NCBI GenBank assembly: GCA_017882165.1 | Contig: JADGPZ010000008.1 | Location: forward strand, 1 to 40,843 | Source of the DNA: Candidatus Kapaibacterium sp. | Lineage (GTDB): Bacteria > Bacteroidota > Ignavibacteria > Palsa-1295 | Length of the DNA: 40,843 nt | Direction of reading: 5' to 3' | Shown: positions 9,112 through 17,104 of the stretch, one piece after another | Position numbering within the stretch: position 1 is the stretch's first letter | How the letters are laid out: every line of letters begins with the position of its first letter | The notes under the pieces: model-generated | Seen by the model: the letters and a program-made list of their open reading frames with translations, nothing else | The model's database searches: none | What the model was told of the DNA's origin: nothing | Position numbers and translations under genes: made by a program

Positions 9112-12100
9112 ATGAAAATGATTCATCGCCTTCATATTAGTCTCGCAATTGTGCTGCTGGGAGTAGCCTCTACTTCTTGCCTATCACAGTGGCGCTATCT
9201 CGCTAAGTTGCCCGGCACGCCCACCACTTGCTTCTTCTGGGACGCGAGATCGGGATTGGTCGGGTGTACTCCGAATTGGGCCAATGCACCAGCTAATGGC
9301 CCCATTTCGCTCTACAAAACAGTTGATGGCGGGATTTCGTGGACAACGGTAACACTTCCTGCTGCAATAAGCAACTTTGTCGGCAGCATCACATCGATTC
9401 GCATGGTAGACCGGCTCAATGGCTGGATGACAATTCATGCGACGGGTATTTCTTGGAACACTTTTCCGGGACTCTATCGAACTAGCGATGGAGGCAACTC
9501 CTGGGCTGTGGTTCCTAATTCCGTTCAATGGAACAATGTTCTTCAATCTAAGAATGGCAACCTCTTTTTGAGCAATGGAGGTATTGGCGCTTTGTCTGAT
9601 TCAGTGTGCATGGTGAGTACGGGACTTCAACCGGTCAATAATGGAAAATTTGTTTCGCTTGGATGCTATTTGACGAGCAATGCGGGTACAACCTGGAAGG
9701 GGGTCGGTCTCGGTCAAGAGGCATGGGGGTTGTATTACCAAAAAACGACTGGGACTTTTTTTGTTTATGGTGAGATGCCCTTGGGCATAGGCCAAAGCAC
9801 GAGGCTGTGGTTCTCTTCGGATACTGGAAGTTCGTGGAATCCTGGACCGTCTGCGCCTGGAATCACTACGTGCTCAAATCCAATAAATACTACTGGCGAT
9901 ATTGAGGGCTCGGGTCCAGCTTTCTATATCCAAAGTATCTGCGGACCAGGCATGTACCGATGCACTGATCAAGGGCAAAGCTGGCAATTTGTTAATGGCC
10001 CCTCGAATGTGGCCGACACTCGATTCTTCGTATTGCCCACCTGTCGGGGCGGTTCAGTAATCGCCTTCGACAAAGATGGAGGAGTCTGGCTTACCACAGA
10101 TGGCGGTGATGGTGCGCTGAAGGAAGACGATACTTCAGCTATCATTGTGAACGCTATTCCTCGTGTAAAAGCATGCGATGCAAGCAAGGTTATGGCGAGA
10201 ATCTTCAGCAACGCTTGCCCGAATGGGTTGCGTGTCGATAGCATCGCGCTTGTTGGCGATACGATTCACTTCGCGCTCGACTCGGTTGCAGCACTGCCGA
10301 AGACCTTCGGCGGCGGAACAAGCGATTCGTTTTATGTTCGGTTTACACCGCTAAAGCAATCCGGCAACTTCACAACACATCTTCATGTGCGCGGGGTGAA
10401 CTTCTTGCCGGATACCTCGCTGCCGTTCGATACTCTCATAACGATCACGGCTACCGCGACGCCCGAATCGCCGAGTCTTTTATCGTCGCTCACGCAATTC
10501 AATTTCGATTCGCTCAGCACTTGCGGTGGCTTGCGCGATACGAGTGTTGTCTTTATCAATACTGGCTGCACATCGGATACGCTAACGAATGTATCTATAC
10601 TCGGCAGCGGCTTCTCGTGGCTTCGTGATTCATTGCCGATCATAATTGCAAGCGGCGATTCGGTGCGTTTGCGCTTTCGTTTTGTGCCGCCGGATTCAGG
10701 TTCGTTCTCTGGCACTGCGGCGCTCACGGTGGTTTCGATGGGCCTCACCCAAACGCCGCAACTCGGATTCTCCGGCGTGGGCGTGCGGGGAAAAGCTATT
10801 CTCAACGTTCAAAGTACCTCAATTCAGGCTGGCAGCTTTTCGATTTGCGTTGGCGATACTACATTCACCGACACGCTCCGCAACACCGGCTGTGACACGC
10901 TGACGCTCCGGAATATTCACATCATGACGGACGAACAAACGATCAACTTACTCTCGTCCGATCGCGACACGACGATTGCACCGAATGGCGAGTTGGTGTT
11001 TACACTCCACTTCCGTCCCTGGTGGACGGGGCAGCACCACGCTTGGCTCTCGTTTATGTCGTGGAGTCTCCACAGTCACGATACGATCCGGTACGACACA
11101 GTTAACATTTTCGGTCTTGGCACGCCGGGGTCGAAATATATCTCCGCGAATCTGGCGAACGCGGATTTCGGCAGCGTGTTCGTTTGCCAATCGCGGGACA
11201 CAACGATCACGCTTCACAACACGGGATGCGATGTGTTGACGGTGTTCGGAGACTCCGTACGCGGTGCGAGCGGGCCCTACCGGATTGACACGAACTTTCC
11301 AATCGTGATTGCGCCGGGCGATTCGGCAAAAGTCCGTCTGCATCTGACTGCCGATAGCGCTGGCATGAACGGAGTGCTCGTCTTCCAGAGTAATGCGGAT
11401 ACGGGGACAGTGTCAGTCCCGCTGACTGCAAGTATTATTCTTCCTGCTCGCTTGCATCTTACGCTCACATCGCCGGATAGTGCAAAGTCGGGTAGCACGG
11501 TGACGTACGATGTAATTCTGACAGGCGATGCGTCGGGGCTTTCGGGTCTGCACTTCGACATCACGCACAACGATGATTTGCTTGGCTACACGAGCGGACT
11601 TGCCCCATCAAAGACCAGCGGTCCCTCCACGGCGCAAGTGCAGCATTTCGATCTAAAGCCCATTCCAAATGGTGACACAATCGGCCTGCTCCAATTCAAC
11701 GTGTATCTCGCAGATTCGATCACGACGTCTCTGACGCTCTCGAATATCACGTTCGATAACACACTTGGTCTCGCGCCGGATTGCATTGCATCTATCGACG
11801 ACTCGGGTTCGGCATTTACATACATTACAGCGTGTGGTGACGGTCTCATCCGGCAGTATATGGCGGCGGGCGCGTTCGAGATTTTGAGCGTACAGCCCAA
11901 TCCCGCCCGCGACGAATTTACAATCAGCTTCACGAAGTCGGAGGACGTGCCGGTCCGCTACGAGATAGACGATGCGCTGGGCCGGGCGGTGGCGCGTGGC
12001 GAGACGGAGCAGAATGGATCGCCGACGATCCAGCTCACGCTCTCGGCGAGCAATCTGCCCTCTGGCGTTCTGCTGCTCCGCGTGTCCGCCGGTGGCTTCG

Positions 12101-12132
12101 TTCGGACGCAGCGGTTCGTGGTGGCGAAGTAA
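9112..12132 (+). CDS. T9SS-exported protein with BNR/Asp-box repeats, Ig-like and cohesin-like domains
   Basis: 1006 residues from ATG 9112; the upstream in-frame ATG at 9076 sits inside a terminator hairpin and was rejected. A signal peptide (MKMIHRLHISLAIVLLGVAS) is followed by Asp-box-type repeats of the photosystem-stability/sialidase propeller kind: TVDGGISW, TSDGGNSW, TSNAGTTW, SSDTGSSW, CTDQGQSW, at roughly residues 69, 125, 188, 236 and 284. Several similar Ig-like segments of the choice-of-anchor D/ASPM-Hydin type follow (cysteine-containing FVNTGC-like motifs, about 345-780). Next comes a cohesin-like beta-sandwich (about 780-900). The last about 85 residues are a T9SS sorting domain (VQPNPARDEF ... 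RTQRFVVAK). Probably a cell-surface or released protein; no enzyme activity can be claimed. Confidence 0.85.
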   Translation: MKMIHRLHISLAIVLLGVASTSCLSQWRYLAKLPGTPTTCFFWDARSGLVGCTPNWANAPANGPISLYKTVDGGISWTTVTLPAAISNFVGSITSIRMVDRLNGWMTIHATGISWNTFPGLYRTSDGGNSWAVVPNSVQWNNVLQSKNGNLFLSNGGIGALSDSVCMVSTGLQPVNNGKFVSLGCYLTSNAGTTWKGVGLGQEAWGLYYQKTTGTFFVYGEMPLGIGQSTRLWFSSDTGSSWNPGPSAPGITTCSNPINTTGDIEGSGPAFYIQSICGPGMYRCTDQGQSWQFVNGPSNVADTRFFVLPTCRGGSVIAFDKDGGVWLTTDGGDGALKEDDTSAIIVNAIPRVKACDASKVMARIFSNACPNGLRVDSIALVGDTIHFALDSVAALPKTFGGGTSDSFYVRFTPLKQSGNFTTHLHVRGVNFLPDTSLPFDTLITITATATPESPSLLSSLTQFNFDSLSTCGGLRDTSVVFINTGCTSDTLTNVSILGSGFSWLRDSLPIIIASGDSVRLRFRFVPPDSGSFSGTAALTVVSMGLTQTPQLGFSGVGVRGKAILNVQSTSIQAGSFSICVGDTTFTDTLRNTGCDTLTLRNIHIMTDEQTINLLSSDRDTTIAPNGELVFTLHFRPWWTGQHHAWLSFMSWSLHSHDTIRYDTVNIFGLGTPGSKYISANLANADFGSVFVCQSRDTTITLHNTGCDVLTVFGDSVRGASGPYRIDTNFPIVIAPGDSAKVRLHLTADSAGMNGVLVFQSNADTGTVSVPLTASIILPARLHLTLTSPDSAKSGSTVTYDVILTGDASGLSGLHFDITHNDDLLGYTSGLAPSKTSGPSTAQVQHFDLKPIPNGDTIGLLQFNVYLADSITTSLTLSNITFDNTLGLAPDCIASIDDSGSAFTYITACGDGLIRQYMAAGAFEILSVQPNPARDEFTISFTKSEDVPVRYEIDDALGRAVARGETEQNGSPTIQLTLSASNLPSGVLLLRVSAGGFVRTQRFVVAK

Positions 12133-12138
12133 ACTCTT

Positions 12139-12333
12139 CGCTCCATAGGAGCGTGATATTTGTAGCCCCCGGCGTTAGGCGGGGGTTGAGAATCATAAAC
12201 GTGCGGCAAGCTCCGTAGGAGCGGCATATTATTCCGCGGTCGTTGTGTCGCTCCTATGGAGCTCAAATATCATCTTAAAATGCGAACCCCCGGCTTACGC
12301 CGGGGGCTACAAATATGCCACCCCTAACGGGGC
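12139..12333. repeat. Composite inverted intergenic repeat between convergent genes
   Basis: Three copies of (A/C)GCTCC(G/A)TAGGAGCG occur: 12139-12153 and 12209-12223 on plus, 12249-12263 inverted. A second module, ATATTTGTAG followed by a CCCCCGGC hairpin, is found on plus at 12157-12186 and inverted at 12285-12315. The inverted module also carries the small hairpin CCCC-TAAC-GGGG at 12321-12332. The whole block is therefore a roughly 195-bp imperfect palindrome lying exactly between the stop of the BNR protein and that of glnA. The CCCCCGGC/GCCGGGGG stems may also end transcription from both sides. Confidence 0.75.
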
Positions 12334-12350
12334 TGATCCATTGATTTATC

Positions 12351-13685
12351 TCAATACACCTCCAGATACCGGTCCAGCTCCCACTGGGTGACCGACATGC
12401 GGTAGGAGTCCCACTCGGCGGTTTTGGCTTCGACGAGTTTTTCAACGCAATAGCTGCCAAGCGCTTCGCAGATCACCGGGTCCTTCTTTAGCTCTTCGAT
12501 CGCGTCCATGAGGTTCTTCGCGACTGTGGTGATTCCACGCGCGGCTGCGGTCTCGTCGGTGAACTCGAAGATATTCTCCTCGACCGGCGCAGGCGCCTGC
12601 ATCTTCTTCTCGATGCCATCCAAACCGGCGGCGAGCATGACGGCAAACGCGAGATACGGATTAGCGCTCGGATCGGGGCAGCGAAGTTCGGCGCGGACGG
12701 CCTTCTCGCGTCCCTTCGTGATGCGCGGAATGCGAATGAGCGCCGAGCGATTCCGCTGGCCCCACGCGACATAAACTGGCGCTTCGTAGCCGACGACCAA
12801 TCGCTTGTACGAATTGACCGTCGGGTTCAGGATCGCGTTCATCGCTTTGATATGCACAAGCTGGCCGGCAATGTAGCTCTTCGCGAGCGATGAAAGCAAA
12901 TACTCGCCGTTTGCATCATACATCATGTTCTTCTTCCCGTCCAGAGAAAAGAGCGACTGATGGACGTGCATGCCCGAGCCGTTGATACCGGCGATTGGCT
13001 TCGGCATGAACGTGCAGTGCAGGTCATGCTGCATCGCGATGGATTTCAGCGCGTACTTCATGATGATGACGATGTCCGCGCAGCGCAGCGCGTTGTCGTA
13101 CTTGAAGTCGATCTCGTGCTGACCGATCGCGACTTCATGGTGCAGCGCCTCGACATCGATGCCCATTTCGTAAAGCGCAAAGCTCATCTCCTTGCGGATC
13201 TCGCTCGCAATATCGGTCGTCTGATCGAAATAGCCGGCAGTGTCGTGCGGCAGCGGCGTGAGTTGATCGCCATTCTTCTTGAAGAGGAAGAACTCAAGCT
13301 CCGGACCGGTATTGAACGTATAGCCCATGTCGGTGACGCGCTTGATCTGACGTTTCAGGATACCGCGCGGGTCGCCTTCGAACGGGGTACCGTCGGGCAT
13401 ATAGACATCGGCGATGATGAGCGCCGTGACCGCGCGCGATGCCCGCGACCACGGAATCACTGTGAACGTGTCGAGATCGAGCTTGAGGTACATGTCCGAC
13501 TCCGCGATGCGCGCAAAGCCTTCGACGGACGAGCCGTCAAACCACACGTTCGACTCGATTGCGTCTTCCAGCTTCGAGACCGGGATGGTCAGTGCCTTCA
13601 TGACGCCGAGCAAATCGGTGAACATGACATTGATGAACTCGACTTTCTGTTCTTTTGCCTGCGACAAGACTTCGGATTTGGTCAT
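12351..13685 (-). CDS. glnA: Glutamine synthetase type I (alpha-like, no adenylylation motif)
   Basis: 444 residues, normal length for GSI-alpha. It makes glutamine from glutamate, ammonia and ATP in the cytoplasm. Visible family motifs include VWFDGSSVEGFARIAESDM near residue 50, the beta-grasp start, the catalytic-core GINGSGMHVHQSL, and NSYKRLVVGYEAPVYVAWGQRN. The C-terminal segment reads ENIFEFTDE where GSI-beta enzymes carry the adenylylated tyrosine in NLYDLP, so control by GlnE-type adenylylation is not expected; feedback or protein-protein control is more likely (inference from family). ATG 13685 is preceded by AAGGAAG. A regulator gene of the Lrp family lies just upstream, separated by an inverted repeat, and may or may not control it. 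Confidence 0.96.
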   Translation of the reverse strand: MTKSEVLSQAKEQKVEFINVMFTDLLGVMKALTIPVSKLEDAIESNVWFDGSSVEGFARIAESDMYLKLDLDTFTVIPWSRASRAVTALIIADVYMPDGTPFEGDPRGILKRQIKRVTDMGYTFNTGPELEFFLFKKNGDQLTPLPHDTAGYFDQTTDIASEIRKEMSFALYEMGIDVEALHHEVAIGQHEIDFKYDNALRCADIVIIMKYALKSIAMQHDLHCTFMPKPIAGINGSGMHVHQSLFSLDGKKNMMYDANGEYLLSSLAKSYIAGQLVHIKAMNAILNPTVNSYKRLVVGYEAPVYVAWGQRNRSALIRIPRITKGREKAVRAELRCPDPSANPYLAFAVMLAAGLDGIEKKMQAPAPVEENIFEFTDETAAARGITTVAKNLMDAIEELKKDPVICEALGSYCVEKLVEAKTAEWDSYRMSVTQWELDRYLEVY

Positions 13686-13696
13686 TGCTTCCTTGC

Positions 13697-13721
13697 GAGT
13701 AATGAGTGATGAGTAACGAGT
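13697..13721. repeat. Heptanucleotide tandem tract upstream of glnA
   Basis: Units GAGTAAT, GAGTGAT, GAGTAAC and a partial GAGT, in 7-base register. It begins 12 bases upstream of the glnA start codon, so it lies in the leader or promoter region. Confidence 0.6.
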
Positions 13722-13722
13722 T

Positions 13723-13826
13723 GAACCACGATTACGCGGATGATGCGGATTCTCAGGATTGAATTTATGGATTCATTTAATAAGTATCAATCCGCGGAAT
13801 CCGCATCATCCGTGTAATCGTGGTTC
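13723..13826. repeat. Long inverted repeat (GAACC-ended family), overlaps the end of the Lrp gene
   Basis: Left arm 13723-13751 and right arm 13798-13826 are 29-base inverted repeats with one mismatch, starting GAACCACGATTAC. The right arm overlaps the last codons and stop of the Lrp-family gene. A related, longer element lies at 31591-31732 and shares GATTACGCGGAT. Confidence 0.75.
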
Positions 13827-14348
13827 TGTTTCTAATTCTTCTATCGGCAGCGCCATCGTCTCTTTGTAGGTATTGAGCACGACGTTCGTCCGCGTTTGTT
13901 TGACTCCGGGCCAGGTTTGGATCTGGCCGAGCAGCCGTTCGAGTGTGGATGTGTTCCATGTTCGCGCTTTCACGAGATGCGAGCCATCACCGGTGATCGC
14001 GTGGATTTCCATGATTTCGGGATGCGCTTCGGCAGCCCGCAGAAATTCCGGGTAATTCCCAGATTGCTCGACGGTCACTGTGATGAATACCGCGACATCG
14101 AGTCCCATCCGTTTCGGATCGAGCTTGGCCGCAACGCCCTCCAGAATTCCGCGTTCCTCGAGCTTGCGCATCCGCTCGCTCACGGCTGGCAGCGAAAGCC
14201 CGACGCTCTCGGCAAGCTCGTTGCGCTTTGTCCGGCCCTGCACCTGCAACTGGCGCAGGATGGCCAAATCGGTCGCGTCGATCCCGAGCGTTTCCAGCTT
14301 TGGAATTCGGCTCCCGTTCTGCTTCTCGTTGGGCTTTGGCTTATCCAT
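13806..14348 (-). CDS. Lrp/AsnC family transcriptional regulator
   Basis: 180 residues. After a hydrophilic N-terminal tail of about 22 residues comes the winged helix-turn-helix: [15 protein letters not shown] ... [32 protein letters not shown]. It is followed by a RAM ligand-binding domain ([17 protein letters not shown] ... [17 protein letters not shown] ... [15 protein letters not shown]). Family members sense amino acids and bind DNA as oligomers. It is divergently arranged to the threonine aldolase gene, with a perfect 9-bp inverted repeat between them (14360-14381), a plausible operator. The last six residues (EPRLHG) and the stop codon are encoded by an intergenic repeat arm, so the natural C-terminus may have been altered by repeat insertion. 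Confidence 0.92.
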   Translation of the reverse strand: MDKPKPNEKQNGSRIPKLETLGIDATDLAILRQLQVQGRTKRNELAESVGLSLPAVSERMRKLEERGILEGVAAKLDPKRMGLDVAVFITVTVEQSGNYPEFLRAAEAHPEIMEIHAITGDGSHLVKARTWNTSTLERLLGQIQTWPGVKQTRTNVVLNTYKETMALPIEELETEPRLHG

Positions 14349-14359
14349 CGTAAATTTGT

Positions 14360-14381
14360 GGTGGATGAGCGATCATCCACC
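14360..14381. promoter_or_regulatory. Perfect inverted repeat in the lrp/threonine aldolase divergent promoter
   Basis: GGTGGATGA, spacer GCGA, TCATCCACC: a 9-bp perfect palindrome placed 12 bases upstream of the Lrp start codon and 70 bases before the aldolase start. Its core GGATGAGCGATCATCC recurs exactly at 37822-37837 upstream of bamD. It could be an operator (autoregulation by Lrp is typical) or a small dispersed repeat. Confidence 0.5.
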
Positions 14382-14450
14382 GTGCAAAGGTACAAACTTT
14401 CGAAAGTAAAGTCAAGTGCCCGGTTTGCTTTATTTAATAAATGTGGACAA

Positions 14451-15479
14451 GTGATTGACCTTCGATCTGATACTGTGACTAAACCCAGCCCTGCCATGCG
14501 GAAAGCTATGGCCGAGGCTGAGGTGGGCGACGATGTTTTCTCGGAAGACCCGACGGTCATCGCTTTGGAAGAGGAAGTTGCCGCGCTGCTCGGCAAAGAG
14601 GCCGCCCTCTATGTGCCAACCGGCTGCATGGCGAACCAACTCGCACTGAATATCCAGACGACCGAGGGCGATGAGGTGATCGTCGAAGCCGACTCGCATA
14701 TTTTCAACTACGAGACGACCGCCGCAAGCTTTCTCTCGCGCGTGCAACTCAATCCAGTAAAAGCTGCGGATCGCGGACGCCTCGTCGTTGACGAAGTCAA
14801 CCCGGCACTTCGCGAGAAAGCATACTACATGCCAGTCACCCGGCTTCTCGCGCTCGAGAATACGCACAATCGCGCAGGCGGGACGGTGTATTCGGTGGAC
14901 CGCGTAAGGGCACTTTCGGAATTCGCGCGTGCAAACGATGTGCGAATGCATCTGGACGGCGCGCGGCTCTGGAATGCGTGCGCGTACTCAGGTGTCGAGC
15001 CGATCGAATACGCGAAATATTTCGATACCGTCTCCGTCTGCTTCTCGAAAGGTCTTGGCGCGCCGGTCGGAAGTGCTGTTGTCGGTTCAACAGAGATGAT
15101 CACCAAGGCACGCCGCATGAGGAAGATCTGGGGTGGAGGAATGCGGCAGGCTGGGATCATCGCAGCAGGTGCGCTCTATGCACTTCGCAACAATCGTGCG
15201 CGCATCTCCGAAGATCACGCGAAGGCTCGCCGCTTTGCTGAGATCATTGCGAGCGACGCGAAGAATGTCTATATCGATATGGAGAGCGTGCAAACCAATA
15301 TTGTTCTGCTTGGCATTAATGGTCGGCCTTCAGGCGATGAGGACATTGCAATGATGGAGCAGCGTGGAGTGCGGCTTTCGCATGGTGCGCATGGGCTGCT
15401 GCGTGCGATCACGCACCTGGACGTCACGATGGCCGAGTGTGAGCAAGCTGCGCGGACGATCGTCGATATTTTCGGCTGA
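14451..15479 (+). CDS. ltaE: L-threonine aldolase (low-specificity, PLP-dependent)
   Basis: 342 residues from GTG 14451. This start is chosen because the family begins [16 protein letters not shown] directly; the open frame runs upstream across the Lrp gene but lacks homology there. It splits threonine and allo-threonine into glycine and acetaldehyde. Visible features are [12 protein letters not shown], the HLDGARLWN motif with the PLP-binding aspartate, and the Schiff-base lysine K200 in [13 protein letters not shown]. The length is normal for the family. Its stop codon overlaps the start of the next gene by one base (TGATG), so the two are translated together. The symbol follows the E. coli homologue. 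Confidence 0.93.
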   Translation: MIDLRSDTVTKPSPAMRKAMAEAEVGDDVFSEDPTVIALEEEVAALLGKEAALYVPTGCMANQLALNIQTTEGDEVIVEADSHIFNYETTAASFLSRVQLNPVKAADRGRLVVDEVNPALREKAYYMPVTRLLALENTHNRAGGTVYSVDRVRALSEFARANDVRMHLDGARLWNACAYSGVEPIEYAKYFDTVSVCFSKGLGAPVGSAVVGSTEMITKARRMRKIWGGGMRQAGIIAAGALYALRNNRARISEDHAKARRFAEIIASDAKNVYIDMESVQTNIVLLGINGRPSGDEDIAMMEQRGVRLSHGAHGLLRAITHLDVTMAECEQAARTIVDIFG

Positions 15480-17104
15480 TGAATTCTTTGGTTGTTGCCT
15501 GGGGAGATGCGGCACGTCACGAGCGCTTGGCGTTCGGATTTGTTTTGCTTGCATCACTTGTGAGCGTTCTCTTCTCGATCGCGGGTTATCCCGCAGTTGG
15601 GCACGATGCCGATGTGCATCTCAACTGGCTCGATCAATTCCCGCGCATGTGGGCGCACGGGATCGCGTATCCGCGCTGGCTTCCGATGTCCAACGGAGGC
15701 TTTGGCTCACCGACGTTTTACTTCTATCCGCCGCTCCCGTATTGGATCGCGAGTTTCCTGCAGCTCTTTCTTCCCTACGTCCCGTCGCCATTTTACAACT
15801 TGATGGCGCTGCTGGCGTCGATTGGCTCGCTCCTAACATGTTGGGTGCTCGCTCGCCAATACACGAAGCGCACGCTTGTTATTGCAACGGCCGCGCTCAT
15901 GTATAGCTTCCTTGCGTACCGCTTCGCCGATGTTTTCGTTCGCGATGCACTTGGAGAGCATTGGGCGCTAATGTTCCTGCCGCTGATCTTTCTACGGACT
16001 CGCGGCCGGATTCAATCCATCGCCGTTCTCAGTGTTGCGTGGTCCGGACTATTGCTCACGAACATTCCAATCACGGTGCTTGCAGGTGTGAGTGTTGCAA
16101 TTAAGATCGCGGTCGAGCGACGACGAGCACTCGTTGTGGAGCACGGGATTGCCATCCTAATCGCTGTTGCTGTCTCAGCCGTGTATCTCTTGCCCGCCAC
16201 ATTCCTTCGCGGTATGATCCATCCGCAGCATCTGTGGGACGTGAAAATGCAAACCACTGGCTTTGCTATGCTCGATCTGTTTCGCTTTCACGGGTGGCTC
16301 CGGTTTCTGGCGCTCGCAACGCTTGTTGCAGGAGCCGTCTATCTCATTGCCGCCCGCACGAGAGCTGGCCGGGCTAGCAGTTGGTGGTGGATTGCATTGG
16401 TTGCGGTCGTGTTACAGATACCCCTATTCTCACCGCTGTGGCACTTGCATGCTGCGTCCGTCGTACAGTTCTCGTGGCGCTGGGATGGTGTGTTATTGCT
16501 TGCAATTGCTATGGCCTTCGCTGTGCGCCCGGCGAAGATGCTATCTTTCGTGATTGTGGGCATCGCCGTCGTGACGCTGATTGGCGAAGCCCGGAATGCA
16601 AAGCTATTCATTATGCATCCGTACCTGCCGTATGATATGTATCGCATCGATGCACCGGAATATCATCCTGCATGGACTTCGGACGATCCCGAGGTTGTAA
16701 AGGCGTTTGCGCAACAACACATCGGCGATCCGCCCGCTATTTTGTTGGGACTAACTACGCCGGGCGACAGCATCGCAGCAGTCAGACGCGCGCCGGATGC
16801 GATGGCATTTGCCGTTCACCTTGCGCGAGCGACTCCTGTGCGACTCCATCTCTTCTACTGGCCCTATTGGAGGGCGACGAGGGACACAACGGTGATCGAA
16901 CTGCAACCCGATCCGAATGGCATTGCGATAGCCAATCTTCCGAGCGGAGATTACCGGCTCGAAATCACGCTTGCCAAATCGAGCGAGGAGCAGGTCGGTG
17001 AAATCATCTCACTCATTGGTAGTCTCGCGCTTTTCTCGGTGCTCGCGCTTGCCGCGTTGCGCGAACGAGGACTCAATGTGTCAGGACTACGTGCTTTGAG
17101 ATGA
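15479..17104 (+). CDS. Polytopic membrane protein, GT-C / PTPS-related (PF10131-like) family
   Basis: 541 residues with about nine or ten hydrophobic helices in the first 400 and a soluble C-terminal part, then a last helix near residue 515. After the first helix comes GHDADVHLNW, resembling the acidic loop motif of GT-C glycosyltransferases, and then GGFGSPTFYFYPPLPYW, typical of the membrane family misleadingly named after 6-pyruvoyl-tetrahydropterin synthase. Likely role: transfer of a sugar from a lipid-linked donor at the outer face of the inner membrane (inference). It is coupled to threonine aldolase by a 1-base overlap, with no obvious functional link. Its 3' end overlaps the convergent PQQ dehydrogenase gene by 32 bases. 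Confidence 0.7.
   Translation: MNSLVVAWGDAARHERLAFGFVLLASLVSVLFSIAGYPAVGHDADVHLNWLDQFPRMWAHGIAYPRWLPMSNGGFGSPTFYFYPPLPYWIASFLQLFLPYVPSPFYNLMALLASIGSLLTCWVLARQYTKRTLVIATAALMYSFLAYRFADVFVRDALGEHWALMFLPLIFLRTRGRIQSIAVLSVAWSGLLLTNIPITVLAGVSVAIKIAVERRRALVVEHGIAILIAVAVSAVYLLPATFLRGMIHPQHLWDVKMQTTGFAMLDLFRFHGWLRFLALATLVAGAVYLIAARTRAGRASSWWWIALVAVVLQIPLFSPLWHLHAASVVQFSWRWDGVLLLAIAMAFAVRPAKMLSFVIVGIAVVTLIGEARNAKLFIMHPYLPYDMYRIDAPEYHPAWTSDDPEVVKAFAQQHIGDPPAILLGLTTPGDSIAAVRRAPDAMAFAVHLARATPVRLHLFYWPYWRATRDTTVIELQPDPNGIAIANLPSGDYRLEITLAKSSEEQVGEIISLIGSLALFSVLALAALRERGLNVSGLRALR

Noticed and set aside
13896-14450. 185-codon N-terminal extension of threonine aldolase
   Set aside because: Lies across the Lrp gene on the other strand, and family homology starts at GTG 14451.
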